This document shows, in pieces, positions 53,517 to 62,748 of a DNA stretch of 64,000 bases. A program made the position numbers and the translations under genes. The stretch comes from Shouchella tritolerans (lineage in GTDB: Bacteria; Bacillota; Bacilli; Bacillales; Bacillaceae_D), in assembly GCF_025770735.1 (NCBI RefSeq), contig NZ_JAODPB010000003.1, positions 434,001 through 498,000 of the forward strand. Reading direction: 5' to 3'. Within the stretch, counting starts at the first letter, position 1. The number at the start of each line of letters is the position of its first letter. The notes under the pieces are model-generated. The model ran no database searches. It was not told the origin of the DNA and saw nothing but the letters and a program-made list of their open reading frames with translations.

Positions 53517-54692
53517 ATGGAGAAAAAAGAACTTCGCATTGGTTTAATTGGCTATCAGTTTATGGGGAAAGCACATAGCCATGCATACCGTGACATTCCT
53601 TTCTTTTTCGATGTTGAGGCAAAGCCCGTTTTAAAGGCAGTTTGCGGTCGCAATGAAGAAGCTGTGCAACAAGCGGCAGAAAAAATGGGGTTCGAATCCT
53701 ACGAAACCGATTGGCGCAAAGTGGTTGAACGTAATGACATTGACGTCATTGACATCGTTACGCCAAACAACACACATGCAGAAATCGCGATCGCCGCGGC
53801 AAAAGCAGGCAAACATGTCATCACCGAAAAGCCTCTAGCGATGAATTTGGACGAAGCGCAGCGCATGCATGCCGCGGTCACGGAAAATAATGTGATCCAT
53901 ATGGTTTGCCACAATTACCGCTATGTGCCTGCTGTTCAGCTAGCGAAACAGCTCGTGACGTCAGGAAAGCTTGGAGAAATCTATCATTTCCGTGCTCGGT
54001 ATTTACAAGACTTTATTATGAGCCCTACATTTCCACTAACATGGCGTCTTGATCAAAAGGTGTCGGGCTCTGGCGCTCTTGGCGATATTGCTGCCCATAG
54101 TCTCGACATTGGCCGCTTTTTAGTTGGTGAAATCGCTGAAGTGGTTGCCACCGCAAAGACATTTATTAAAGAACGACCGATCGGAGCTATGACAGGGGGG
54201 CTAAGCGCGAAAGTAAGCGAAGGGAAAATGGCGCCCGTGACCGTTGATGACGCCACTGCGATTATCGCCAAATTTGAAAACGGGGCCCTCGGTACATTTG
54301 AAGCAACACGCTTTGCTGGTGGAAATCGCAATCGAAATGAATTTGAAATCAACGGTGAACACGGATCCGTGCGTTGGAATATGGAAAACATGAATCAGTT
54401 GGATGTGTACTTTGCGAATGATGAAGAAGGCTTGCAAGGGTTTCGGACGATCGACGTAACCGAAGCCGGCCATCCTTATGTTGGATCCTATTGGGCCGCT
54501 GGCCATATGATTGGTTATGAACACACCTTTGTTCATTTGTTGTACGAATTCCTCCAAGGCATTGCCCGTGGCGAGCAGCCAAAACCTGATTTTGCAGACG
54601 GTTTGCGCAACCAAGCTGTCCTTACCGCCGTGGAACAATCGATTCAACAGCAACGCTGGGTCAATGTCGAGGAACTGCTTGTAAAGAGTTAG
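53517..54692 (+). CDS. Gfo/Idh/MocA family oxidoreductase
   Basis: 391 residues: an N-terminal Rossmann domain (GLIGYQFMGKAHSHAYR) and the NAD-dependent catalytic motif EKPLAMNLDEA, followed by the C-terminal beta-sheet domain with GALGDIAAHSLDIGRFL. It oxidises or reduces a sugar, inositol or related ring. The gene is next to thuA (80-base gap) and beside the xyl cluster, so it may handle an oligosaccharide or glucuronate-related compound. ATG 53517 follows GAGGGG. Confidence 0.9.
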   Translation: MEKKELRIGLIGYQFMGKAHSHAYRDIPFFFDVEAKPVLKAVCGRNEEAVQQAAEKMGFESYETDWRKVVERNDIDVIDIVTPNNTHAEIAIAAAKAGKHVITEKPLAMNLDEAQRMHAAVTENNVIHMVCHNYRYVPAVQLAKQLVTSGKLGEIYHFRARYLQDFIMSPTFPLTWRLDQKVSGSGALGDIAAHSLDIGRFLVGEIAEVVATAKTFIKERPIGAMTGGLSAKVSEGKMAPVTVDDATAIIAKFENGALGTFEATRFAGGNRNRNEFEINGEHGSVRWNMENMNQLDVYFANDEEGLQGFRTIDVTEAGHPYVGSYWAAGHMIGYEHTFVHLLYEFLQGIARGEQPKPDFADGLRNQAVLTAVEQSIQQQRWVNVEELLVKS

Positions 54693-54707
54693 TGGATGTA
54701 TTAGACG

Positions 54708-54753
54708 ACAAAACCGCCTGTCTCGGTGCAAAACCAAGACAGGCGGTTTTTGT
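54708..54753 (+). terminator. Terminator after the Gfo/Idh gene
   Basis: AAAACCGCCTGTCT pairs with AGACAGGCGGTTTT around a 13-base loop, followed by T. Confidence 0.92.
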
Positions 54754-54837
54754 TATGGCATGTGGATGATCCATGATTGCCTTAACAAAATACGGAACCT
54801 CTAATTGGCTAATCTTGCTAACAACGGACAAAAGATT

Positions 54838-54867
54838 TTGTCGATATATGTCGGTCCGTAGTAAAAT
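54838..54867 (+). promoter_or_regulatory. Predicted promoter of the PucR-type gene
   Basis: TTGTCG (54838-54843), 18 bases, TAAAAT (54862-54867), about 29 bases before the start codon. Confidence 0.45.
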
Positions 54868-54895
54868 ACTATTTAGATAGAGGATGGTGTTGGAA

Positions 54896-56428
54896 ATGAT
54901 TGTAGGCGAAGCTTTACAGTTAGGCGATTTAAAGCTCGCTCGTGTACTTGCCGGTGAAGGTGGTTTGTATCGGAAAATTAAAGCAGCTGAAGTGATGGAA
55001 GTCCCTGATATTAATGAATGGCTGACAGAAGGAATTTTAATTATTTCGACCTTTTATTCGGTTAAAGACAACCCCGAAGCGCAAATCAGCATGTTTCGGA
55101 AATTAATTGAAGTAAATGGTGCCGGCCTTGTTGTCAAAATTGGCCGTTATGTTCACACATTGCCAGAAACGATGCTGCGCCTTGCCGATGAACATAATAT
55201 GCCCATTATTGCCATTCCAGTAGAAGTTTCTTTTGTGGGCTTACTGACCATCTTATTCGAGACAAAGTTTAAAGAAGCGCAGTCTGAGGAAGCGCAACTT
55301 CTGGAAGCGGTCTATAAGCTTGGTGAAGCGCGAGGGTTACATGATTTCTTGGAAGGATTAGGAAAGCTTACAGGGGAGAATGTGTTGCTTGAAAGCGAAG
55401 AGAAGCGGCTAATCGCTTATGCGAACAACAGAGTGACAGCAGAACGGCAAGCGTTTATCCTTTTTTCGCAACCGGCAAAACAAACGCGCTTTGATAAACG
55501 GCAACTTCGACTCGTTTTCAAAAAAGCTGAGGCAGGGTTGTGCTGTTCGGCTGTAATAGGCGTGCCACAGGAAAAGGAACATGTATGGACATCTGTATTA
55601 AAGAAGGCAGCAACATTTTTAGAAGAACAAATCCGTTTTTTATTGCGGAAACGGCTGTACCAAGTCAATAAACGTGCCGATGAAGAAGAAGCATTGATAA
55701 TGGAGCTAATTGACAAAAACGACGTGCCAGACAATTCCTCGATCCGTACGTTGCTCGACAAAACCAGCTATTTCGGCTTTTTGGCAATGAGAAGAATAGC
55801 GGGCGCGCCTGTTGAAAAAGAACCAATTACTGCTCTATTTCTACATCAACTATATAAAAAACTGGACCGTTATTTTTCAAATGCCACCTTGATTTGCAAA
55901 GACGGCAACTTTTGCATCCTGTACACGTTTATTCGTGATCAAGGCCGTGCAGAAACGATTTCTTCTATCGGTCTTATGTTAAAAGAGCTTGAAGAGGAAA
56001 TGGATGTTTCGTTTCAAGTCGGAGTGAGCCTAGCTTACGACGCTATCCCGCTGGCCAAACAAGCGTATCTCGAGGCTCGTACTGCCTTGGGGGAGAGCGG
56101 GGAAACTCAAAAAATTTGTTTGTACGAGCAGATGGGGTTTGAGCAGATCATGACGAAGCTCAAAAATGACGACGATGTTCAGGCCTTTGCCGAGAGCACA
56201 TTAAAACCGCTAGAATCAGCGGATCGTTATGCAGGCGAAGCATTGCTCCACACGCTAGAAGTGTTTCTCCGTGAAAACGGCAACCATTCAAAAACGGCGG
56301 AAAAACTGTTTGTTCATCGACGTACGTTAAAATACCGTTTAGAAAAAATTGAAGAGCGGCTGATGGTCGATCTTAATGACAGTGAAGTTCGATTTCTGCT
56401 TTATTTTGTTATAAAAATGAAAAAATAG
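54896..56428 (+). CDS. PucR family transcriptional regulator
   Basis: About 510 residues: an N-terminal PucR domain (about 2-125, VGEALQLGDLKLARVLAGE, core GEALQLGDLKLARV), a GGDEF-like middle region and a C-terminal HTH_30 (about 455-505, NHSKTAEKLFVHRRTLKYRLEKI, core RRTLKYRLEKIEE). PucR proteins regulate purine and amide catabolism. The start could also be TTG 54890 or ATG 54884; ATG 54896 gives the usual N-terminus. It precedes and probably controls the OPT/DUF917/DUF1177 operon. Confidence 0.87.
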   Translation: MIVGEALQLGDLKLARVLAGEGGLYRKIKAAEVMEVPDINEWLTEGILIISTFYSVKDNPEAQISMFRKLIEVNGAGLVVKIGRYVHTLPETMLRLADEHNMPIIAIPVEVSFVGLLTILFETKFKEAQSEEAQLLEAVYKLGEARGLHDFLEGLGKLTGENVLLESEEKRLIAYANNRVTAERQAFILFSQPAKQTRFDKRQLRLVFKKAEAGLCCSAVIGVPQEKEHVWTSVLKKAATFLEEQIRFLLRKRLYQVNKRADEEEALIMELIDKNDVPDNSSIRTLLDKTSYFGFLAMRRIAGAPVEKEPITALFLHQLYKKLDRYFSNATLICKDGNFCILYTFIRDQGRAETISSIGLMLKELEEEMDVSFQVGVSLAYDAIPLAKQAYLEARTALGESGETQKICLYEQMGFEQIMTKLKNDDDVQAFAESTLKPLESADRYAGEALLHTLEVFLRENGNHSKTAEKLFVHRRTLKYRLEKIEERLMVDLNDSEVRFLLYFVIKMKK

Positions 56429-56454
56429 ATGTTAGAAAACATGACATGAAGAAG

Positions 56455-56484
56455 GCGCTAAATCGTAGCAACAGCGCGTTTTTT
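56455..56484 (+). terminator. Terminator after the PucR-type gene
   Basis: GCGCT/AGCGC (56455-56459, 56473-56477), followed by GTTTTTT. Confidence 0.65.
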
Positions 56485-56495
56485 GGCAATGCATC

Positions 56496-56549
56496 TGCCC
56501 AATGTGTGCAATGAACGCTTTAATCATTTTGCACACATTGGGCATTTTT
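56496..56549 (+). terminator. Strong 16-bp hairpin with T-run in the leader of the OPT operon
   Basis: TGCCCAATGTGTGCAA (56496-56511) is perfectly complementary to 56529-56544, followed by TTTTT. It is the second terminator-like structure in a row and stands only 47 bases before the next start codon, so it may act as an attenuator or operator rather than a simple end. Confidence 0.7.
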
Positions 56550-56596
56550 AATATCGGATCAAAAATTTATAGTGTCTAAAAAGGATGGTGGAAAAT

Positions 56597-57238
56597 ATGC
56601 TTGGCATCGTTCGTGTATGGACAACCGAAGACGAGCAATTATTGCAAGAACATTCTGTCCTATTGCAGCAAAGGATGGGCATCAACTCTAAAAGCGATTG
56701 CATTCCAGATCAGCCATATGGCATTTACAACCAGGAATCAAAAGCAGCCGCTTTGCCGAAAATAACAGCGCTAGTTAAAGAGATGGCAGCCGATGCTGAC
56801 ATCGATGCGATTTCCATTAGCTGTGCAGCTGATCCCGCGCTTGACTTAAGTCGGGCAGCCGTGTCGATTCCAGTTATAGGTGCTGGAGAGGCAGGGGCGC
56901 ATGCCGCATGCATGATCAGCGACAAGATCGGTGTTCTTGGCTTAACAAATAAAATACCTGAGGCAGTTGAAACAGTTTTAGGCGAACGGCTAGTTGGCCA
57001 TCTGGTCCCGAATGGCGTCACTAATACAACTGATTTGCTAAAACAAGAAACGCCGGCTGAAGCCGTTTCATCGGCCCGGCAGCTTATTAAGCAAGGGGCG
57101 ACTGCTATCTTGTTTGCTTGTACAGGCTATTCGACCATTCATTTAAAAGAAACGATTACGAAGGAACTCGCAGTGCCTGTGATTGATTTAGTTGAAGCAC
57201 AAGGCATGGCGTATTCTATGATCCGCCAGAGGAGGTAG
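56597..57238 (+). CDS. Aspartate/glutamate racemase family protein (hydantoin-racemase-like)
   Basis: 213 residues from ATG 56597 (GGTGG upstream; ATG 56585 is an alternative). The two catalytic cysteines of the family appear as ISCAAD (first half) and LFACTGYS (second half). LGIVRVWTTED at the start resembles hydantoin or allantoin racemases. It probably racemises or isomerises a carbon next to a carbonyl in the substrate imported by the next gene product. The next gene starts 5 bases after the stop. Confidence 0.82.
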   Translation: MLGIVRVWTTEDEQLLQEHSVLLQQRMGINSKSDCIPDQPYGIYNQESKAAALPKITALVKEMAADADIDAISISCAADPALDLSRAAVSIPVIGAGEAGAHAACMISDKIGVLGLTNKIPEAVETVLGERLVGHLVPNGVTNTTDLLKQETPAEAVSSARQLIKQGATAILFACTGYSTIHLKETITKELAVPVIDLVEAQGMAYSMIRQRR

Positions 57239-57243
57239 ACGAC

Positions 57244-58824
57244 ATGAAACAACACACATTTGATTGGACTTTGATTTTGCTTTCCGTATTAATTGCTGTT
57301 TTTGGAGCGATTATCGGCATGCAAATTATTACCACTCTTGGCGTAACACCAAATACTTCTATTATTGGTGCAATGATTGCGATGTTAATTGCTCGCATTC
57401 CAATGCAAATGTTCCACCGCTATCGTCAATTGGAAACGCAAAACTTGGTGCAGACGACGATTTCAGCGGCCACATTTGGAGCAGCAAACAGTTTGCTTAT
57501 CCCGATTGGGATTCCTTTTGTAATGGGACTACCTGAACTTGTTTTCCCGATGCTTGTCGGAGCAGGTTTCGCTTTAATCATTGATGCCCTCATTTTATAC
57601 AAAGTGTTTGATTCCAAACTGTTTGGCGCCAATGAAGCATGGCCGTCTGGCGTTGCGACAGCAGAAGCACTTCGTGCAGGAGACGAAGGCGGAAAGAAGG
57701 CAAAATTCCTTGGCATCGGCATTGCTGGCGGGCTGGCAGGTTCGGCGTTAGGCATTCCTATGTCCGCGTTTGGTGTTGCTTTTATTGGCAACATTTGGGC
57801 GTTGTCGATGTTTGGCATTGGTTTGTTGATCAACGGCTATTCACAGCCATGGTTTCACTTCAATATCAACGATTATTACATTCCCCACGGGATGATGATC
57901 GGCGCTGGCCTCGTTGCTTTGTTCCAGTTCATTTACACGATTGTCAAAGGGCAAACGAGCAAAAAGCGGACGATTACCAAGAAATCAGAACAAGCTGCCG
58001 AGCATGTGTATACACGCAGTGAACTTGATGTAGCGAAAGGATTTGGCTTTGGATTTCTTGCCTATGTCATCGGCGCTATGCTCGTTGCTTTTCTGGCTGG
58101 ACTCTACACCGAATTGCCAATCGGCCAATTAGTGCTATTTATTCTCTTTGCTGCTTTTGCAACGTTGGTTTCAGAAATGATCGTCGGTGTCGCTGCGATG
58201 CACTCTGGCTGGTTCCCGGCTTTTGCCGTTACGTTGATCGTGTTGTTAATTGGGATCATGCTCGGGTTTCCGCCAATCGCCTTGGCGTTGCTTACCGGTT
58301 ACACGGCAGCTACTGGACCAGCTTTTGCCGATTTTGGATTTGACTTAAAGACAGGATTTTTAATCAGGGGCCGCGACAATTGGGAACAAGAACTCTACGG
58401 CCGGCGTTTGCAGCTTATTGCTGGGATAATCGGGCTTGTGGTAGCGATTGTGATGGTGCTGCTCTTCCATCAAATGTACTTTGCCCAAGATTTGGTTCCG
58501 CCTGTCGACCGCGTATTTGCGGCAACGATTCAAGAAGGCATTGTTGGCGAAACAGGAAAGTACTTGCTAATTTGGGCGATTCCTGGAGCGATCATTCAAT
58601 TGATTGGCGGCGCCAAACGCCAGCTTGGCATTATGCTAGCAACTGGGTTGCTGGTCATGAACCCTTGGGCTGGTTGGGCGGTTCTTGTCGGCATACTAGC
58701 ACGGATCGTGATTTTGAAATGGAAAGGCGAAGCCGGTGAGTCGGCAATGTTTACAACCGCAGCTGGATTCATTGCTGGAGATGCGCTATACAGTTTCTTT
58801 AGCTCTGTCTTTAAAGCCCGGTAA
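57244..58824 (+). CDS. OPT family oligopeptide transporter
   Basis: 526 residues with about 13 to 14 membrane helices. GANEAWPSGVATAEALRAGDEGGKKAKFLG (core WPSGVATAEALRAGD) and YYIPHGMMIGAG are typical OPT family segments. OPT carriers are proton-coupled importers of peptides, modified peptides or metal chelates. Here it is the only transporter of the operon, replacing the ABC importer used at the other DUF1177 locus. ATG 57244 overlaps no gene; its AGGAGG site lies over the previous stop. Confidence 0.9.
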   Translation: MKQHTFDWTLILLSVLIAVFGAIIGMQIITTLGVTPNTSIIGAMIAMLIARIPMQMFHRYRQLETQNLVQTTISAATFGAANSLLIPIGIPFVMGLPELVFPMLVGAGFALIIDALILYKVFDSKLFGANEAWPSGVATAEALRAGDEGGKKAKFLGIGIAGGLAGSALGIPMSAFGVAFIGNIWALSMFGIGLLINGYSQPWFHFNINDYYIPHGMMIGAGLVALFQFIYTIVKGQTSKKRTITKKSEQAAEHVYTRSELDVAKGFGFGFLAYVIGAMLVAFLAGLYTELPIGQLVLFILFAAFATLVSEMIVGVAAMHSGWFPAFAVTLIVLLIGIMLGFPPIALALLTGYTAATGPAFADFGFDLKTGFLIRGRDNWEQELYGRRLQLIAGIIGLVVAIVMVLLFHQMYFAQDLVPPVDRVFAATIQEGIVGETGKYLLIWAIPGAIIQLIGGAKRQLGIMLATGLLVMNPWAGWAVLVGILARIVILKWKGEAGESAMFTTAAGFIAGDALYSFFSSVFKAR

Positions 58825-58842
58825 TTTGGAAGGAGAGAGAGA

Positions 58843-59892
58843 ATGGCACGAACAGTATTGACTGCAGAGATGGTTGAGCAAGCTGTTTACGGCGGGGCGA
58901 TCCTTGGCGGCGGCGGTGGCGGCTGGATTGCCCAGGGGCTTGAAAAAGGCCGGGCCGCCCTGGCGAAAGGCACAGTAGAGCTCATTAGCATCGATGAATT
59001 GAACGACGATGATGAAGCCGTATGCGTCTCCCTCGTCGGCGCACCAGCCGCCAAAGACCAGTACGTTGACGACACCCAATTGCTCACGACCGTTGAATTG
59101 TTGCAAAAAAATTATCCAGGCACCATTAAAGCGATTATGACTAATGAAAATGGTGCAGCGACGACAGTCAATGGCTGGCTTCAGGCAGCATTGACTAGCC
59201 TGCCTGTTATTGACGCTCCTTGCAACGGCCGAGCACACCCTACCGGGGCGATGGGGGCGCTAAACTTGTCTGAGCAACAAGATTATGTATCGTACCAGGC
59301 CGCTGCGGGCGGATTTGGCAGCCGTGCGATTAGCGGATTTGTATCCGGGACGCTTGACTATGTCGGAAATGTCATTCGCCGCATGTCAGTGGAGGCCGGT
59401 GGAATGGTGGGCGTTGCCCGTAATCCAGTCAGCGTTGCTTATGTAAAGGCCCATGGGGCAGTCGGCGGAATCTCAAAAGCGATGGAAATCGGCAAAGCCT
59501 TTTTAGCAGAAAAAGAGGGCAGCAGCAAAATTGAGGCCGTCACAGCAGCTTTACATGGCCGCGTTGTCAAAGTTGGGCATGTGAGCGACTTTGAGTTGAA
59601 AACAGAAGGTGGGTTTGATGTCGGCCGTTTAGATGTTGACGGAATTGAACTGACATTTTGGAATGAATTTATGACATTAGAAGAAAACGGCGAACGGAAA
59701 GGCACGTTTCCTGATTTAATTATGACATTTGATGCCGATACGGGGCAGCCTGTCGTAAGCGCTGAAGTGAAAAACGGCCAAAAACTGGCGGTCATTTGCG
59801 TGCCGCAATCGGAGCTCCTTCTTAGCTCAACGATGAAAAATGAACGGTTGCTACGCACGATTGAACCAGTTATTCAAAAGACAATCGTGTGA
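58843..59892 (+). CDS. DUF917 family protein (hydantoinase/thiohydantoin desulfurase-like)
   Basis: 349 residues. The N-terminal AVYGGAILGGGGGGW and the later NGRAHPTGAMGAL (His) are characteristic of DUF917, a family related to hydantoinase/oxoprolinase proteins and, as I recall, including an S-methyl-thiohydantoin desulfurase. It would therefore act on a five-membered cyclic amide such as a hydantoin. ATG 58843 follows GGAGAGAG. The C-terminal domain (about 250-349) is beta-rich. Confidence 0.85.
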   Translation: MARTVLTAEMVEQAVYGGAILGGGGGGWIAQGLEKGRAALAKGTVELISIDELNDDDEAVCVSLVGAPAAKDQYVDDTQLLTTVELLQKNYPGTIKAIMTNENGAATTVNGWLQAALTSLPVIDAPCNGRAHPTGAMGALNLSEQQDYVSYQAAAGGFGSRAISGFVSGTLDYVGNVIRRMSVEAGGMVGVARNPVSVAYVKAHGAVGGISKAMEIGKAFLAEKEGSSKIEAVTAALHGRVVKVGHVSDFELKTEGGFDVGRLDVDGIELTFWNEFMTLEENGERKGTFPDLIMTFDADTGQPVVSAEVKNGQKLAVICVPQSELLLSSTMKNERLLRTIEPVIQKTIV

Positions 59893-59932
59893 AGGCATAT
59901 AAAAAACACAGACTTAAGGGAGAGATTCGAAG

Positions 59933-60871
59933 ATGTCATTGACGTATACGATGCAAATAGTTGAAATGTTAGACGATCCTGCTATTAATGGCGAGAAAGT
60001 AGCGGCGTTGTTTAGCGGATATACTTATGCAAAAGCAGAATCAACAACGGTGTCTGGTGAACAAGGCTCGACTGATTTTGTGAAAATCGAGATTGAAGGC
60101 ACAAACGGAAAACAATCTGGCGGAAATGCGCCGACTTTTGGAATCGTCGGTCGCCTTGGCGGGATTGGTGCTCGTCCAAGCCGGATTGGGCTTGTCTCTG
60201 ACGCAGACGGCGCTGTTGCAGCAGTTGCCGCTGCGCTCAAGTTAGCAGAGATGGCTGAAAAAGGCGATCGCCTTCCTGGAGATGTGTTAATCACGACACA
60301 CATTTGCCCAAATGCGCCAACGGTTCCGCATGAGCCAGTCGATTTCATGGGTTCCCCTGTTGACATTTTAACAATGAACAAGCATGAAGTGCTGCCAGAA
60401 ATGGAAGCGATTCTTTCCATTGACACGACGAAAGGAAATAAAATCATTAAACATAAAGGGATCGCCATCTCGCCTACGGTTAAAGAAGGGTATATTCTGA
60501 AGTTTAGCGATGACCTCTTGCGTATTATGGAAATGACGACAGGCGACCTTCCGTCTACATTTGCGATTACGACACAGGACATTACGCCTTATGGAAATGA
60601 TGTTTACCATATCAATTCCATTCTCCAACCTGCTGTTGCGACAAACGCGCCAGTTGTTGGCCTCGCGATTACAGCCACTTCTGCTGTACCTGGTTGTGGC
60701 ACAGGCGCTAGTCATGAGGTTGACATTGCCCAAGCGGTGCGGTTTGCGATCGAGACAGCGAAGGAATATACGGCGGGAACTACCCGTTTCTATGATGAAA
60801 ATGAATTTGCCCATTTGCAGAAGTTGTATGGACCGATGAATGTGCTGCAAACGATGGGAAAGGGCAAGTAA
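59933..60871 (+). CDS. DUF1177 family protein, copy 2
   Basis: 312 residues, closely similar over the whole length to the protein encoded at 44222-45172 (shared GSTDFVK, IVGRLGGIGARPSR / IIGRLGGIGARPER, NAPT, FMGSPVDILTMN, SIDTTKGN, PTVKEGY, ITTQDITPYGN, INSILQPAVAT). Function unknown. It lies between DUF917 and AroM genes in the OPT operon. Keeping the same protein with two different importers suggests it performs a shared chemical step on the imported compounds. Confidence 0.88.
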   Translation: MSLTYTMQIVEMLDDPAINGEKVAALFSGYTYAKAESTTVSGEQGSTDFVKIEIEGTNGKQSGGNAPTFGIVGRLGGIGARPSRIGLVSDADGAVAAVAAALKLAEMAEKGDRLPGDVLITTHICPNAPTVPHEPVDFMGSPVDILTMNKHEVLPEMEAILSIDTTKGNKIIKHKGIAISPTVKEGYILKFSDDLLRIMEMTTGDLPSTFAITTQDITPYGNDVYHINSILQPAVATNAPVVGLAITATSAVPGCGTGASHEVDIAQAVRFAIETAKEYTAGTTRFYDENEFAHLQKLYGPMNVLQTMGKGK

Positions 60872-60872
60872 C

Positions 60873-61526
60873 ATGAAAAAAATAGGGCTTGTCACAATTG
60901 GACAGTCGCCGCGCGTGGACATGACCCCTGAAATGCGCCCCTTTCTTGGCGCTGATGTTGAGTTTGTGGAAGCAGGCGCTCTTGATTCGTTATCAGCGGA
61001 GCAAATAAAAGCGCTCGCTCCCGATCCTGATGAGCAGACGTATGTCTCGCGCCTCAGGAACGGGGACAGCGCCAAACTTTCTAAACAAAAATTGCTTCCT
61101 TACTTGCAAGCGGAATTGCAAAAAGTCGAGAGGCACGTCTCGAGCTCGATCATTGTGTGCACCGGCCACTTCCCAACGATTCAACATGAAAAGCCGCTGT
61201 TGTTCCCTGACAAAATCCTCTGCCATTTTGTCCAAGCCGTTATCGGTGACGGTACACTTGGCGCGATTGTGCCTTTAGAAGAACAAATACAACAGCTTGC
61301 TGGCAAATGGGGCGATCTCCCCCTTGTTTCAGAAGCGGCGACGCCATATGCGCCGTCTGATATTGAAGGGGCGGCCGCAGCTCTAAAAGAACAAGGGGCT
61401 ACGTTGCTCGTCCTCGACTGCATGGGGTATACAAATGCCCATAAACAGCGGGCTCAAGCGGCGACGGGGCTGCCTGTAATTCTTGCTCGCAGTGCAGTCG
61501 CCCGGGCAGCGGCAGAGCTAGCATGA
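60873..61526 (+). CDS. AroM family protein
   Basis: 217 residues from ATG 60873, directly after the DUF1177 stop. GLVTIGQSPRVDMTPEM (core TIGQSPRVDM) is the AroM signature, and VCTGHFP and LDCMGYTNAHK give the two cysteine positions expected for the Asp/Glu racemase superfamily. Despite the name there is no established link with aromatic biosynthesis. In this operon it is a second racemase-like enzyme. Confidence 0.88.
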   Translation: MKKIGLVTIGQSPRVDMTPEMRPFLGADVEFVEAGALDSLSAEQIKALAPDPDEQTYVSRLRNGDSAKLSKQKLLPYLQAELQKVERHVSSSIIVCTGHFPTIQHEKPLLFPDKILCHFVQAVIGDGTLGAIVPLEEQIQQLAGKWGDLPLVSEAATPYAPSDIEGAAAALKEQGATLLVLDCMGYTNAHKQRAQAATGLPVILARSAVARAAAELA

Positions 61527-61598
61527 GCGTCTGATTGAAACGCTATCGAATTTCGCCCATTCGCTTTATACTGTATGGAGAGGAAAGGGGGATTGAAA

Positions 61599-62549
61599 AT
61601 GGAATTTAAACAGATTGTCAATAAGATGATGGAACAAAATGTAAAAGCAGTAGGGGACGAGCATGTTGTTGTTTTAGCTGATTTAGAGAAAGAAGAAATT
61701 GGCCGGCGCGTGTTTGACTCTTTGTGTGATCTCGGCTACGCTACTGACTTTGTGTTAATACAAACACGGAGTCGTTCAGGGGAAGAGCCGCCGTCCACAG
61801 TCGCCGACATGATGAAAGCAGCGGACATTTGTTTTTGTATTTGCCAACACTCCTTAACACATACAAGCGCCCGGAAAGCGGCAAGTAGCCAAGGAACCAA
61901 AGTGCTGACAATGCCAGGGATCACAATGGACATGTTCACTGAAGGGGCAATGAAAGCAGACTACACGAAAGTAGTTGCTTTGACAGAATCATTTACGAAA
62001 CGCCTTAACCAAATTGATTCAGCTGTGATTAAGACAGGTCCAAATGGCGAATATGAACTGTTCCTAAATCTTAACGGACGTAACGGCATTAGCAGCACAG
62101 GCGTATTTCCAGGGCAAGGGGCGTCAGGCAACTTGCCTTCTGGAGAAAGCTATATTGCCCCGCAAATCGAAGGCTCACACGGCCAATTTTGGGTGGACGG
62201 CTCGATCGCTGGCATCGGCAAACTGTCAGAGCCAACGTTGCTTACAGTGAAAGATGGACGGCTCGCGAGCGCTAGTGGGAACGAAGGAGCTAAATTGTTA
62301 GAATTACTAGGTGACGGCGATGGCCGTTACATTGCCGAATTTGGCATTGGCACAAATGAAGCTGCCCGCGTAACTGGCAATATCCTCGAAGATGAAAAAG
62401 CATACGGTACGATTCACATTGCCTTTGGTTCAAGCAAGACATTCGGTGGCACAATTGAAGCCGGTGTCCATTTGGACTGTGTTACCCTTTCACCAAGTGT
62501 TTGGCTTGGAGACGAACATGTGTTGGAAAAGGGAAAAATCGTGCAATAA
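61599..62549 (+). CDS. M29-like aminopeptidase family protein
   Basis: 316 residues from ATG 61599, behind AAAGGGGG. The C-terminal region FGIGTNEAARVTGNILEDEKAYGTIHIAFG (core EFGIGTNEAARVTG) with HIAFGSSKTFGG and GVHLDC supplies the Glu, His, His and Asp metal ligands of clan M29 (AmpS/PepS) and of the related NicX dioxygenase. Hydrolysis of a peptide bond at an N-terminus is the likeliest role. It ends the operon and is followed by a strong terminator. A ring-cleaving role is the main alternative. Confidence 0.8.
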   Translation: MEFKQIVNKMMEQNVKAVGDEHVVVLADLEKEEIGRRVFDSLCDLGYATDFVLIQTRSRSGEEPPSTVADMMKAADICFCICQHSLTHTSARKAASSQGTKVLTMPGITMDMFTEGAMKADYTKVVALTESFTKRLNQIDSAVIKTGPNGEYELFLNLNGRNGISSTGVFPGQGASGNLPSGESYIAPQIEGSHGQFWVDGSIAGIGKLSEPTLLTVKDGRLASASGNEGAKLLELLGDGDGRYIAEFGIGTNEAARVTGNILEDEKAYGTIHIAFGSSKTFGGTIEAGVHLDCVTLSPSVWLGDEHVLEKGKIVQ

Positions 62550-62553
62550 AGGA

Positions 62554-62589
62554 AAAGCTTCTGCCTGGAGACAGGGAGAAGCTTTTTTT
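62554..62589 (+). terminator. Terminator of the OPT/DUF1177 operon
   Basis: AAAGCTTCT pairs with AGAAGCTTT (62554-62562, 62577-62585), followed by TTTT. Confidence 0.88.
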
Positions 62590-62748
62590 GCTGTGCCGCT
62601 TGTTGAAGTTCGACAACAACCCTTTCTAATAAAATGTTAAACTTAAAAAAGCGATACTTTTTGCAAAGTGGGAATGGACACACAACTACCTTTGCAAATT
62701 TAGTACGGACCGTGTGATGATACGACTGACATAACGAGGGGCCAACAA

